DNA of 64,000 bases from Psychroflexus montanilacus. GTDB lineage: Bacteria > Bacteroidota > Bacteroidia > Flavobacteriales > Flavobacteriaceae. Under the pieces are notes generated by a model, which saw only the letters and a program-made list of their open reading frames with translations, searched no databases and was not told the DNA's origin. A program made the position numbers and the translations under genes. Positions 8,727-18,023 of this stretch are shown piece after piece. The stretch covers positions 394,042 through 458,041 of the forward strand of contig NZ_JAIQZC010000002.1 of assembly GCF_020164535.1 (NCBI RefSeq). Direction: 5' to 3'. Every line of letters starts with the position of its first letter. The first letter of the stretch is position 1.

Positions 8727-9581
8727 TTATTTAAAAATAAACTGAAGATTTTCAGACATAACCCTAATGATATTTTCTTTAATTTTTACTAATTCTAACT
8801 TTTCAAAATTTATTTTTGATTTCTGTTTAATTTGATTAATAGCTTTAATATCAAATTTCTCACTTCTTAAATCTATAAAGTCATGTTTAATATTGAATGC
8901 TGAATAATAATCTACAAATTTATGATTCCCCCCAGTTAACTTATCTGAAAGTTTAATATGAATATTTGGTATTCCAAATGAGTCAGCAAAGATTAAACCA
9001 TGGAGAGATGACGAACCAATTGCTTCACACTTCAAAACATTAGAAGCTACTAATCTACTTTTCTCTCTAGGGTTAATGATCAGTACATCATTAAATTCAA
9101 GACTTTTTAAACTATCGTAATCTTGACTATGAGGAATTATTCCTAATTTATATTTTTTTGTCTTTTTGAGGTCATTGTAAACTATTGAAGCAAGTAGCCC
9201 TGGATCACCATAAACAACATCTTTAGCTGAGCATTGTTGGGCTGAAAGTGGACCTCTTATTAATTTTACTTTCCAATCATTTGGAAACCTTTTAAAACCA
9301 GATCTTATAAAACCACTTCCAAGTATAAATCCATTAAAATCATTTAGGTAAGATCCTAAAATAGATCCAGTTAGAGAAACTTGGCTTTTTTTATAATCTT
9401 TAGTCCAAATTAAATTATATCCGAAATACTTAATTAAATCGAAATTAAAATTATCTCCAAAATTTCTAACATCCGCAAACTTTGAAACTATTACCTTTTC
9501 CCCTTTAACTTTTAAAATTATAGACTTAAGGTTATAATAAGAAGTTTTAAAATAATCATATATGTAATAATAGTACTTCAT
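8727..9581 (-). CDS. Polysaccharide pyruvyl transferase family protein
   Basis: This 284-residue protein has the order of motifs seen in CsaB/WcaK-type pyruvyl transferases: FADVRNFGDNFNFDLI near the start, IRGPLSAQQC, YGDPGLLASIV, LGIIPHSQDY and near the end GSSSLHGLIFADSFGIPNIH. The family transfers pyruvate from phosphoenolpyruvate to a hexose as a ketal, adding a negative charge to the glycan. The AT content is high. It sits 5 nt after the exostosin-like gene and 37 nt before a GT4 gene, consistent with one operon. No signal peptide, so it acts in the cytoplasm on the lipid-linked repeat unit. Confidence 0.85.
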   Translation of the reverse strand: MKYYYYIYDYFKTSYYNLKSIILKVKGEKVIVSKFADVRNFGDNFNFDLIKYFGYNLIWTKDYKKSQVSLTGSILGSYLNDFNGFILGSGFIRSGFKRFPNDWKVKLIRGPLSAQQCSAKDVVYGDPGLLASIVYNDLKKTKKYKLGIIPHSQDYDSLKSLEFNDVLIINPREKSRLVASNVLKCEAIGSSSLHGLIFADSFGIPNIHIKLSDKLTGGNHKFVDYYSAFNIKHDFIDLRSEKFDIKAINQIKQKSKINFEKLELVKIKENIIRVMSENLQFIFK

Positions 9582-9586
9582 TTAAT

Positions 9587-10636
9587 TTATGTAATAGTTT
9601 TAAAAAAATTTCCAATTCTTAGTTGATTTTCCCATAGTTTTCGATTGGCCTGCATTAAGCTGTATAAACTTTCTTGAGTATGAGCCTCATGAAAGAATTT
9701 GACTTTTTCTGAAACTTTACCCCTATCTTTAAAGTCAACCCATACACAGTGTTCCTTCCAGTTTATCTTATTTTCTAAAGGTAATAAAGAATCGGTGTTG
9801 ATAAAAACAGGAATGCGTCCCATGGCTAAGGTCTCATAAAAGCGGACTGAAAAATTGCCTCCACCCCTTACACATAGCACATAGTGAGAATCTTTGATGT
9901 TATCGTAAAATTCCTGTGTCGTTTGGTGTTTATCCTTATGTCTAGTCACTCCTGCCCTATACTTTTCTCTTCTGATGAAATTGGTGGTCACTACCTTAGA
10001 AGCTTCCAATCTATCCAAAAGCTGAGCCCTTAACAGAGAAGTCGACTGAATGGGCTGGGGAGGATTTTTTGTTTTACCTATTTTGAACCTCATGAGATGG
10101 TGTAAACGAATCAAATGCTCTTTTAAAACCTGCTTCAGACTTGAATTGGCCTGGCCACAAAACCCAACGATAGGTTTAGAATCATAGTCAGGCAAGCTTA
10201 GTTGTGAAGTCTTGTAAAACTTCTGTAATGGATCACCAATAAATACGGGCATCCCTATATGCTGTTCTGACAACTGACTTTTATGTCCAGAGTTGCGAAA
10301 AACTAGATAATCTGCTTCTAACTTCAAATCTACTCCAAAATCACCAGACATCCAGGTCCACACTTGTTTCCCCTTAGCATTTGCCTCTAAAATATACTGT
10401 TTGGCTTTATCAACTAAATTATGCTCTACATAGTAATTCCAGGACATCGTCAATATGCAGATGTCTGCAGCCTTAATATTAGTCACATATTCAACCTCTG
10501 TTTCAGAAACCTGATACATCTCTACACGTTCCAAATCTGTAAACCTTGAGGATTTAATGAAAGGTTTCAAATAAGGGAAGAGCTGTCCTCTAAAAGCAGG
10601 ATTATAATGAGAAGATAAGTAATGAATATTTTGCAT
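9587..10636 (-). CDS. Exostosin-like glycosyltransferase (GT47-type C-terminal domain)
   Basis: This 349-residue protein has the exostosin C-terminal signature: YVLCVRGGGNFSVRFYETLAMGRIPVFINTDSLLP around residues 253-288, followed by a conserved W (INWKEHCVWV). Exostosin family enzymes in animals make heparan chains; bacterial homologues in surface-glycan loci are presumed transferases of uronic or neutral sugars, though few are characterised. The N-terminal half is less conserved. There is no signal peptide. It is tightly packed between a sulfotransferase (11 nt) and the pyruvyl transferase (5 nt), so these modifications and transfers probably act on the same glycan. Confidence 0.8.
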   Translation of the reverse strand: MQNIHYLSSHYNPAFRGQLFPYLKPFIKSSRFTDLERVEMYQVSETEVEYVTNIKAADICILTMSWNYYVEHNLVDKAKQYILEANAKGKQVWTWMSGDFGVDLKLEADYLVFRNSGHKSQLSEQHIGMPVFIGDPLQKFYKTSQLSLPDYDSKPIVGFCGQANSSLKQVLKEHLIRLHHLMRFKIGKTKNPPQPIQSTSLLRAQLLDRLEASKVVTTNFIRREKYRAGVTRHKDKHQTTQEFYDNIKDSHYVLCVRGGGNFSVRFYETLAMGRIPVFINTDSLLPLENKINWKEHCVWVDFKDRGKVSEKVKFFHEAHTQESLYSLMQANRKLWENQLRIGNFFKTIT

Positions 10637-10647
10637 TGGTTTTTTAT

Positions 10648-11502
10648 CTATAGCTTATGATCATATCCCACCAGAGCATTGCTTTTTCTAGCGATACGGT
10701 TATAGACAAACCGATTATACCAATTCCAGTCCTTATATCTTCCTATAGATTTAAAGTCTTTAGTTTTTTCAAGCTTACCCCAATTCTGAACGTGTTTTTT
10801 TCTTCCAAAATAAGATGAACCCACTACTTTCGCATTTACAGCATTTTGAAGTTCTTGCTCTGTATATTCAACATTAGCATACTCAAATATTTGCCTGATG
10901 TATTTTTCAGGCTCTTGAACGATGCTTTCGTATTTCACTTCTAGGTACCGCCCTTTAAGTTCCTCTCTCAACTTAAGTAACTGGTTGGTGTGTTTCACAT
11001 AAGCTTTGGAATACGTATACATATTGTATCCAGAACGTGTTTTAATCTTAGATTTCAGTTTAGAAAAGTCAGATTTACTGTTTCTAATCAAAGTTGAAGC
11101 CTTCAGGGAAGAGGCGATTAAATCTGGAGCAGATCGTGTTAAGATGATGAGCTTACCTTCAGGGAAAAATTCGTAAAACCATTCTAAGTTATACAAAGAA
11201 GGATTTTTTAAAAACAGTGCCTTTTTTTCAAGCTCAAAGTCATGACGCAGGTAGTCTAAGAAGCCTTTTGCAAAATAAGGGGCCATCTTCTTAGCGTCAA
11301 TAGCTGGAGAAGCAAAAAAAGTGGAGTTGAAATTTCTTACCCATTCCTGGTAATGACTAATAGTTTTATCTGGAAAAAAAGGGAATTCGCCTTTGGAAGT
11401 TGATTTTGGCAAACTGTCTACCGACTTGATTTCTGAAAAAATGCTCCCCATAAAATTTGTTCCAGACCTTACTGAAATTCCAGCACATAAAATAACACTC
11501 AT
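10648..11502 (-). CDS. Sulfotransferase (PAPS-dependent), copy 1
   Basis: This 284-residue protein has a P-loop-like 5'-phosphosulfate motif at the N-terminus, ILCAGISVRSGTNFMGSI, and the 3'-phosphate-binding segment KLIILTRSAPDLIASSLKAS. These are the two hallmarks of cytosolic-type sulfotransferases, which move sulfate from PAPS to a hydroxyl or amine. C-terminal GRYKDWNWYN lies where the family often has a lid region. The gene is 3 nt downstream of a GT4 and 11 nt upstream of the exostosin-like gene. Four sulfotransferases in one locus suggest several different sulfation positions. The acceptor is inferred to be the glycan, not shown. Confidence 0.82.
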   Translation of the reverse strand: MSVILCAGISVRSGTNFMGSIFSEIKSVDSLPKSTSKGEFPFFPDKTISHYQEWVRNFNSTFFASPAIDAKKMAPYFAKGFLDYLRHDFELEKKALFLKNPSLYNLEWFYEFFPEGKLIILTRSAPDLIASSLKASTLIRNSKSDFSKLKSKIKTRSGYNMYTYSKAYVKHTNQLLKLREELKGRYLEVKYESIVQEPEKYIRQIFEYANVEYTEQELQNAVNAKVVGSSYFGRKKHVQNWGKLEKTKDFKSIGRYKDWNWYNRFVYNRIARKSNALVGYDHKL

Positions 11503-11505
11503 AGC

Positions 11506-12687
11506 CTATCTATAATTATAAAACGCATTAAACTTCTCCTTTTGCTGTTTCAAAGTAAATTGATTTTGAACTCTTTTTATCGCCTTTTCTTGAATTTTTC
11601 TCTTATCCTCTTCATTGAGCTGAATCACTTCCCAAATTTTCTCAGCTAATAATTTAGGCTGAGCTTTTGGAACCAGCAAGCCTGTTTGGTTATGTACGAT
11701 GTTTTCCTTTAAAGCACCAGAATCAAACGCAATGCAAACTTGACCTAAAGCCTGAGCCTCTAAAACTGCATTGCAAAAACCTTCGCTCAAACTAGTTTGA
11801 ACATAAACATCACTTTCACTAAGATAGTTTAAGGTTTCCTGATGTGTTTGTTTGCCTAAAAACCTTATGTGATCTTTCAATTTCTTTTGATAAACGTGGT
11901 GAAGGTAACGTTCTGTATGTTTTATGTCACCTTCACCAATGATGCTCCATTCAAAGTCAATGTTTTTTTCTTTTAGATAGCTCGCAGTTTCTATCAAGTC
12001 ATCAATGCCTTTGATCCAGTGTAACCTGGCTATCGTTAATAATTTTAATTTCCCTGAACTTTCTGCCTGATGCTTTGGAAGGGATTTTAACCTTTCAAAG
12101 TCAACAGCAGGAGTGATAATTTCATAATCTAAATGAGGTGACAAACCTAAACCATAAGCTTTATGAAACAAGTACTTAGAGATGCTATGCACTTTATCCA
12201 CCTGTTTCCAAAGTAAAGAATAACAGTTTTTTTGTTTTAAAGGATAGACATCCATATCATAGCCTCTTAAACTAACCGCTAATTTAGCACCTATGGCTTT
12301 AGCCACTAACTCCCTATCTACTGCCATAGTAGCGAAGCCAAAATGCAGCCAGTCTGTTTTGATCTTTAATAAGGTAGCGTTGATGTAGATTTTTTCAAGA
12401 ATCTTTTTGAAGCCACTCTCTTCTTTACGCTCTAGTTGAATGAACTTAATTAGTCTTTTTATGTATGGAAGTAAGCCTATAAAAACAATCAGCATTTTGA
12501 AGACTTGAACTAAGTTATTTTTGCTCACTTTAGGATGCTTTAGATGCTTACAGGCCTCAAATATGGTCTCTGTAGCCGCTGTTACCAAAATCACTTCATG
12601 CCCACTCTCTTGAAGCCCCTGGATCTTGGATCTAAAAAAGGTTTCAGAATAACCTGGTGGTTGTGGAAGGATGAGGGTGATGGTCAT
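11506..12687 (-). CDS. Glycosyltransferase family 4
   Basis: This 393-residue GT-B enzyme starts with MTITLILPQPPGYSETFFRS, a variant often seen in colanic-acid-type GT4 proteins (WcaL-like). The second domain has LLTIARLHWIKGIDDLIET and EX7E in LSEGFCNAVLEAQALG. The ATG follows directly on a run of AATACACC and AATAGTCG octamer repeats on the coding strand, with no Shine-Dalgarno sequence. It is the first gene of a compact run continuing to 6315. Confidence 0.88.
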   Translation of the reverse strand: MTITLILPQPPGYSETFFRSKIQGLQESGHEVILVTAATETIFEACKHLKHPKVSKNNLVQVFKMLIVFIGLLPYIKRLIKFIQLERKEESGFKKILEKIYINATLLKIKTDWLHFGFATMAVDRELVAKAIGAKLAVSLRGYDMDVYPLKQKNCYSLLWKQVDKVHSISKYLFHKAYGLGLSPHLDYEIITPAVDFERLKSLPKHQAESSGKLKLLTIARLHWIKGIDDLIETASYLKEKNIDFEWSIIGEGDIKHTERYLHHVYQKKLKDHIRFLGKQTHQETLNYLSESDVYVQTSLSEGFCNAVLEAQALGQVCIAFDSGALKENIVHNQTGLLVPKAQPKLLAEKIWEVIQLNEEDKRKIQEKAIKRVQNQFTLKQQKEKFNAFYNYR

Positions 12688-12689
12688 TT

Positions 12690-12745
12690 TTTGGTGTATT
12701 GGTGTATTGGTGTATTCGACTATTCGACTATTCGACTATTCGAAA
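12690..12745. repeat. Octanucleotide tandem repeats abutting a start codon
   Basis: Plus strand shows GGTGTATT repeated three times followed by ATTCGACT-type units repeated about four times. On the coding strand these lie immediately 5' of the ATG at 12687. Related units (ATTCG, TACGACT, GTGTAAT) recur in the spacers at 13115-13165, 15112-15150, 15950-15975, 17360-17455 and 22785-22865. Confidence 0.7.
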
Positions 12746-12766
12746 ATAAGGTTCAAATTTTACTTT

Positions 12767-13108
12767 TTACATACTTCTTATATCCTGATAATAATTTCTG
12801 GTTTTTTCTATCATAGAAAACAAAGATTCTTCAGCTTCAGCGTTAAGGTAATTTAGATTTTTTGCTATAATTAGCTGTGTGTCTAATTCAGCTGCTGAAC
12901 CGATCGAATAGCTAACAAAGTTATGAAGCTCTTTCCAGCCATTTCTTCCACTACCTTCTGCTATATTTGAAGGAATAGAAACAGCTGAGCGTCTAATTTG
13001 ATTAGTCAAACCAAATTGTTCGTTTTTTGGAAAATTTTCGGTGTGCTTGTAGATCAAAGTCACAAGCTCTATACTGACTTTCCACACATCTAATTCTTTA
13101 TGGTTCAT
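12767..13108 (-). CDS. Four-helix bundle protein, S23/IVP family (copy 2)
   Basis: This 113-residue paralogue of the proteins at 3322-3672 and 31713-32081 contains HKELDVWKVSIELV, FGLTNQIRRSAVSIPSNIAEG and AAELDTQLIIA at the equivalent places. The middle block is closest to copy 1. It has no catalytic motif; predicted as four helices, probably forming an oligomer and possibly binding RNA. It is separated by 61 and 79 nt of octamer-repeat spacer from a sulfotransferase and a glycosyltransferase, so it interrupts an otherwise compact operon. Confidence 0.88.
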   Translation of the reverse strand: MNHKELDVWKVSIELVTLIYKHTENFPKNEQFGLTNQIRRSAVSIPSNIAEGSGRNGWKELHNFVSYSIGSAAELDTQLIIAKNLNYLNAEAEESLFSMIEKTRNYYQDIRSM

Positions 13109-13169
13109 AATAGTGAGTTTTTTTTGTGTATTCGAATATACGACTACTCGACTATTCGATTATTCGAAA

Positions 13170-14024
13170 TTACAGTTCATAAAATTTCTGCCCAAATTTC
13201 TCCAGCACCTTCAAAATTAATCCTTTCTCGCCCTCATTCAAAAACTCCCTGTCATCATTTTGACCTCTTACTGTTGACTTGGGGTGCGCTTTAGTGGAAG
13301 GTTTTTTGTACTCTTTTTCAATGCCATCTAAAACCTCAATTCCTAAAGTAGCGCACAGGTTTTTATACACCCCAACATCTGTTCTTAAATCTTCATGTTT
13401 GACGATGTGGTAATTTTGGGATTGATTTGCATTTAAATCTTCAATCACCACTACATTTTCTATACACCAACGCAAAGCCAAAATCTCCACTACACTTTTA
13501 GATTTATAGTCTTCAACATGGACTTGATACTTATCGGCCAAAATATTTTTGAGATCATTTTGCTTTGCAAAATAAGACAAGTCGTAGAGCCAGGGAAATT
13601 TGACCCGCTGCTGAGATTTGATTACCTCATAAGGGTTCCTAATCACATGAACTACTGGAATGTCGTAATACTGATTTAAAAAAGGAGCCATTAGGTTTCC
13701 TCGAACGAATTTTATGATGAATTGTTTGGGGAGGAATGGCCACAAGTGCATTTTATACTTTCGGTTCGAGTTTTGAGCGATCCAGTCGGAGTTCACCCGG
13801 TTTTTTAAGACGTGTTCCAGATACTTTAGTCCTTCTTTATACTCGAGATAATTGCTATTTATAATCAACTGGTCGGCAATTAAATGACCGCTTTTAGTTC
13901 TCTCGGTATGTTCCGGCTCAAAAAGCATCCGGTAACGAAAGACCTTAGCCATGTTTTCACTTAGCCAGCTAGTGCCACTTCGGGCGGTGCCCACCACAAT
14001 CACATGTTTATTAAATTGACTCAT
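13170..14024 (-). CDS. Sulfotransferase (PAPS-dependent), copy 2
   Basis: This 284-residue protein begins with VIVVGTARSGTSWLSENMAK, the 5'-phosphosulfate loop, and has VVHVIRNPYEVIKSQQ as the 3'-phosphosulfate strand. It ends with a conserved lid-like stretch KPSTKAHPKSTVRGQND. The enzyme would transfer sulfate from PAPS to the surface glycan in the cytoplasm. The start ATG lies inside the 3' end of the upstream GT4 gene (14-nt overlap), which indicates coupled translation. It differs clearly from the other three sulfotransferases here, so they are not recent duplicates. Confidence 0.85.
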   Translation of the reverse strand: MSQFNKHVIVVGTARSGTSWLSENMAKVFRYRMLFEPEHTERTKSGHLIADQLIINSNYLEYKEGLKYLEHVLKNRVNSDWIAQNSNRKYKMHLWPFLPKQFIIKFVRGNLMAPFLNQYYDIPVVHVIRNPYEVIKSQQRVKFPWLYDLSYFAKQNDLKNILADKYQVHVEDYKSKSVVEILALRWCIENVVVIEDLNANQSQNYHIVKHEDLRTDVGVYKNLCATLGIEVLDGIEKEYKKPSTKAHPKSTVRGQNDDREFLNEGEKGLILKVLEKFGQKFYEL

Positions 14025-15111
14025 ACACGACTTCTCTGGAATTTATAAAGGTTTCAAAAGCATACTTCTCTATCACATTTTGTCGCATCTGTCCTCCAAT
14101 TGTTTTCAATTCGTTAGTTGACAATTGCTGCGCTTTATGAAGTAATTCAGTAAGGTCTTTTACATTACTGGCTTCGAATAGCCAGTCTTCAAAGCCTTCT
14201 AAAATATCAGTGATGCCTGAGACTTTAGAGCCTATCACGGGCACACCCATGCTCATCGCCTCTACTGGTGCAATCGGCATGCCTTCCCGTTTGCCTTCAT
14301 TTTTGGTTGGAATGACAAACACATCTGCAATGGACAAAAAATTCTGCACTTCCTGCTGTTTGCCTGTAAAGGTAATATTAGAATACTCAGGCAAATACTT
14401 ATCCTTTAAAGCTTTCACATAATCTGTTTGATCATTCCCCACCAATAGCAATTTGATATTGGGGATTTGAGACTGTATCACAGCTTCAATCAGAATTTCA
14501 ATGCCTTTCACTTCTACCATATTGACGACTGAAATCACTACAAAGTCAGTTTTAGAAATTCCATTCATCACAGCTGTAGGCTGGTGATAATCCCTTGGAG
14601 AATAAAAATCGGTATCCAGGCCCAACGGCAAATAGGTCGCTTTAACTGATGGAATCGGATTAAAGAATTCAGTCATCATGTCTTTATTGATGGCGATTAC
14701 CTGATGGCTTAGCTTAGACCTCCAAACCCAGGCTTTATTCCCCCAGCCCATGGCTTTTTTCGTATACACAAATTTCTTTCCAGCCAGCCTCACTGCCAGA
14801 GGTTCTGAAAAGTCAGAGCTCCAGTGCCAGGAATGGACGATATCCCAGTCGTGTTGTTTAAAAAACCAAACCACTTTCAATAATCGAAAGGGAAAGGACC
14901 AAATGGGTTTGTAACCCGTTTCATAATCAAAGACATGAATCGGCACCCCGAGTTGTTCCACCTCCTTAAAAAATGCACCCCTAGTATGTTTTACCAAAAT
15001 CTCAGGGGTAAAACGCTCCTTATCCAAACCCTTCACCAGATCATACACTACCTTGCCGCTACCGGCCGTGTCGAAGTTGGGGATGGTGTAGAGGATTTTT
15101 AGTTTTTTCAT
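14011..15111 (-). CDS. Glycosyltransferase family 4
   Basis: This 366-residue GT-B enzyme begins MKKLKILYTIPNFDTAGSGK and has VVNMVEVKGIEILIEAV in the second domain, FTGKQQEVQNFLSIADVFVIP, and EX7E in KREGMPIAPVEAMSMGVPVIG. It overlaps the sulfotransferase downstream by 14 nt. Upstream lies an 858-nt stretch without genes, so a promoter for the run 15111 to 13170 probably lies there, although I found no clear TAnnTTTG close to the start. Confidence 0.88.
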   Translation of the reverse strand: MKKLKILYTIPNFDTAGSGKVVYDLVKGLDKERFTPEILVKHTRGAFFKEVEQLGVPIHVFDYETGYKPIWSFPFRLLKVVWFFKQHDWDIVHSWHWSSDFSEPLAVRLAGKKFVYTKKAMGWGNKAWVWRSKLSHQVIAINKDMMTEFFNPIPSVKATYLPLGLDTDFYSPRDYHQPTAVMNGISKTDFVVISVVNMVEVKGIEILIEAVIQSQIPNIKLLLVGNDQTDYVKALKDKYLPEYSNITFTGKQQEVQNFLSIADVFVIPTKNEGKREGMPIAPVEAMSMGVPVIGSKVSGITDILEGFEDWLFEASNVKDLTELLHKAQQLSTNELKTIGGQMRQNVIEKYAFETFINSREVVYESI

Positions 15112-15969
15112 TGTTTCGTGTAATAGAGTAGTCGTGTAATGGTGTATTGGTTAATTAGGTCAAAAATAGCATTTCAAATTTGTTTATGTTCAAGATAAGA
15201 TCGTAAATATTTAGTGTCATGCTGCCCCGAATGGTCGGGAGTTTCAGCACCTTATGAGTTTAGATTTTTAATATGAAATTAAACCCTTAGACCAATTCTT
15301 ATATTATTTTATTAAATCTTCGAAATTTTAAAACCCTGAAATAAATTCAGGGTGACAAAAATATTTAATTATTTGTTTAGTTCCTCTTTTAGACCTGAAC
15401 CTAATCTATTGAGATGCCTAGGATTGGCTAGCTAAAAGGTTGAGTGTTTTGTCAGTTCGAGCCTGCCTGCGCCTGCCTGTCGTGCCTCTGGCAGGCAGGT
15501 TTACTTGGAAGGCCCGCCTGAATAATTAGACAGGACCGTCTCGTCTATCAAGCTTAATTCGGTCATTGAGTGTTCCGCTTTTTCAGCGGAATGTATCGAA
15601 ATGACGTTTCTGGTAGCTTCGACCTGCCTGCCGGCAGACAGGTACAATCCCAACGAAAATGTTGGAATTACTCAGCCACCAGTTAAAAAAATAATTTAAT
15701 TTGAATAAAAATATAGTGACCTTAGCATCCTGTTTATGTTCGAGCGGAGTCGAGAACTTTTGCACAATGTTCATTAAGTACATCTCGATGCTGAAACAAA
15801 ATTGAAGACTATAAATCGCTGCGACTGCCCTAACCCTAAAGGGAACGCAGCTTACTTTTTAGACTTTTTTATCCTAAAGACTTTTTGCTCCCGCCTAAGG
15901 CGGGCTGGGGCAAACAAAAAGACTTTGATCATCTTCTCTTTCCCATTAAACGATTATTCGAATACACGA
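15112..15969. other. Gene-free spacer with dispersed repeat fragments
   Basis: I see no credible gene in these 858 nt; a 66-codon reading frame on the minus strand has no recognisable features and overlaps repeats. Contents: short GTGTAAT/ATTCG repeats at both ends, CCTGCCTG-rich fragments near 15465-15500 and 15630-15645, and GTTCGAGCGGAGTCGAGAAC at 15738-15757, whose exact reverse complement occurs at 45752-45771. Such TCGA-rich fragments also occur at 26280-26600, 33845-33930 and 35130-35303. Confidence 0.7.
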
Positions 15970-17358
15970 CTACTCTAAATTCCTCCTATTCCAAACACTC
16001 AAAGTCAACAACATGCTCACCGGATGCGAATAATACACGGGATCTCTGGTTTGAAAGTTATGATAAAGCTCTTTAACCACTGAGGTATCTATAAAGCCTT
16101 TAAAGTCCTCATCAAATAAATACGACTCCAGCTGTTTCTCATTTTTCTTTCCTAAAAACTGCAATTCCCAGTTGCGCTGGATGAATTTCCTACCTGCTTT
16201 TTCTTGAAGGACGCGTTTAAGTTTGTCGGTGATGCGATAAGGCAAGTTATAAGGGGCTTTATTCTTGTGGAAATTCATCAAATTAAACGGCTTTTGATCC
16301 TGCCAGGTGATGTTGGCGACTTCTGGGTTGTTGCGCTTGATGTATTCAATTTGTAGTTGGCGATCAGCTAGATGTTCTTCTGGGATTTCACAAATCAGCT
16401 GACACATACGGTTATCGTAATAAGGCAACGTAATGGGATGTGCCGCTTCAAATACGCTTAGGTTAATGCTGGTCCAGCGTGGCGCCCAATACATCGATTT
16501 AAAGGCTCTGACTTTAGCGGAGGTGTTTTGGATGTCGATGCGATTCAATAAGCTTTGGGTGGTGTCTTTTAAGTAGGCGTCAAAGTCACCTTCCAATTCC
16601 CAGGACTTCCACAACTGCTGAGCTAGTTCTATCCCGCCTTTTTTGATCACTTTTTTGTGGATGTAACTCACCAGATCTTTATCCTGAATGCCTTCATCGC
16701 CTCCCTTATCAAACAGTACATCGCCCCAATGCCCAAGTGAAAAGATACCTTGCATGTGTTTGAAGTCCTCCAGAACTGCCATTTGCCGGGGATGGGTAAA
16801 TTCTGAATAGCACTGATTGATCTCAGCCAATTCATCGATCTTGTCCCAAAGATAACTGGACGGAATTTCAAACGCCTGGAAGTCGAACTTACAAGCTTTA
16901 GCAATTTGCTGACTGATCTGATGCTCTTTATACCCGCCTTGAAAAGAGTACGAATAAGACGTCACTTGCTTTCCTAAGTTATGAAGCGCCACCGCCTGAC
17001 TCCGACTATCCAGACCTCCCGATAAGGGTGAAATCGCCTGCTGATTCCCAATTTGCTCGTTAATAATTTGCTCAAACAACTCCTTATACTGTTGAAGAGA
17101 AGCATCAAAACTTTGGTCTTTCGGCTCATAAGACCAGTTAAACCAGGGCTTCGAACTCAGCAAGTAGCCATCTTCATCAATGTCATTAATCGTACCTGGT
17201 CTTAATACTTTTTTATGCTTCCAATAGGTTGAATCGTCCCAAAAAAATCCCGTAGCCGCAAATAAACAAATAGCTTTGTAGTCCAGTTCTTCTGGCTCGC
17301 CTTTTATCTTGACAAAGGTTTGGTGGATGGGGATGATTTTGGTCTTAATACTTCGCAT
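15970..17358 (-). CDS. Asparagine synthase-like ATP-pyrophosphatase domain protein
   Basis: This 462-residue protein has the PP-loop SGGLDS at residues 113-118 and further synthetase-domain features (YSYSFQGGYKE, SLGHWGDVLFDKGGDE). The normal class II glutamine amidotransferase domain with its N-terminal cysteine is missing; the first 100 residues instead keep only the end of that domain (RPGTINDIDEDG). Such short AsnB-like proteins in polysaccharide loci may amidate uronic acids using ammonia or a partner, but this is inference. It stands between repeat-rich spacers of 858 and 92 nt, so it is probably transcribed on its own or by read-through. Confidence 0.8.
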   Translation of the reverse strand: MRSIKTKIIPIHQTFVKIKGEPEELDYKAICLFAATGFFWDDSTYWKHKKVLRPGTINDIDEDGYLLSSKPWFNWSYEPKDQSFDASLQQYKELFEQIINEQIGNQQAISPLSGGLDSRSQAVALHNLGKQVTSYSYSFQGGYKEHQISQQIAKACKFDFQAFEIPSSYLWDKIDELAEINQCYSEFTHPRQMAVLEDFKHMQGIFSLGHWGDVLFDKGGDEGIQDKDLVSYIHKKVIKKGGIELAQQLWKSWELEGDFDAYLKDTTQSLLNRIDIQNTSAKVRAFKSMYWAPRWTSINLSVFEAAHPITLPYYDNRMCQLICEIPEEHLADRQLQIEYIKRNNPEVANITWQDQKPFNLMNFHKNKAPYNLPYRITDKLKRVLQEKAGRKFIQRNWELQFLGKKNEKQLESYLFDEDFKGFIDTSVVKELYHNFQTRDPVYYSHPVSMLLTLSVWNRRNLE

Positions 17359-17450
17359 ATTTATGTATTCGTTTATTGGTATATTGGTGTAATAGTATAT
17401 TCGTAGAATTGTACAGCGGGATTCGACTTCACCACTACTCCATTATACGA

Positions 17451-18023
17451 CTATTCGACTAACCGCTTTATCACTTTCGCTGGATTCCCCGCCACCACAA
17501 CATCATCAGGTACATCTTTAACGACGACACTCCCAGCGCCGATGACCACATTATTGCCGATACTAATGTTTCCGATGATACAGACGTTGGCTCCTACGGT
17601 AACATTATCGCCAATAGTAGGTAAAAGGCTATTATCATTATTTTTGTTGCCGATGGTTAAACCATTTCTAAACTCAAAATTTTGACCGATGGATTTGGCA
17701 TTGATGACCGTAGCAAAGGGATGAAAGCAGCTTAATCCCCCTTCAATTTTCGTGCTTTTAAAAATCTTGCATTGATAGTTTGGATAGTTAAAAAGTCGCT
17801 TGAGTCTAGTGTTCAAAAGTCCGGTGCGCCATTGAAAAATAAATACAAACTCAGGATAGTATTTCATCAAGTGCTTAAAACGATGGAAATCTGAGGTTTT
17901 AATTGAGTTACAGCCTCGCAACTGGTAATAGTAACGAATATCTTCTAAGGCTTCATTTGAGTTTATCATTTTAAAAAGCTTCGGAATTATGAAATATTGA
18001 AAAACATGATTAATTTTTTTCAT
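17451..18023 (-). CDS. Hexapeptide-repeat acyltransferase (serine acetyltransferase-like)
   Basis: This 190-residue protein has a helical N-terminus and a left-handed beta-helix C-terminal half built of hexapeptide repeats: IGDNVTVGANVCIIGNISIG, then NNVVIGAGSVVVKDVP and VVAGNPAKVIKRL at the end. The arrangement matches CysE/WcaB-like O-acetyltransferases of polysaccharide loci. It would transfer acetyl from acetyl-CoA to a sugar hydroxyl. It overlaps the upstream GT2 gene by 4 nt. A role in cysteine synthesis is less likely given the context and sequence. Confidence 0.83.
   Translation of the reverse strand: MKKINHVFQYFIIPKLFKMINSNEALEDIRYYYQLRGCNSIKTSDFHRFKHLMKYYPEFVFIFQWRTGLLNTRLKRLFNYPNYQCKIFKSTKIEGGLSCFHPFATVINAKSIGQNFEFRNGLTIGNKNNDNSLLPTIGDNVTVGANVCIIGNISIGNNVVIGAGSVVVKDVPDDVVVAGNPAKVIKRLVE

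Noticed and set aside
15583..15783. 66-residue reading frame in the gene-free spacer
   Set aside because: Built from repeat fragments, no family likeness and an unnatural composition.
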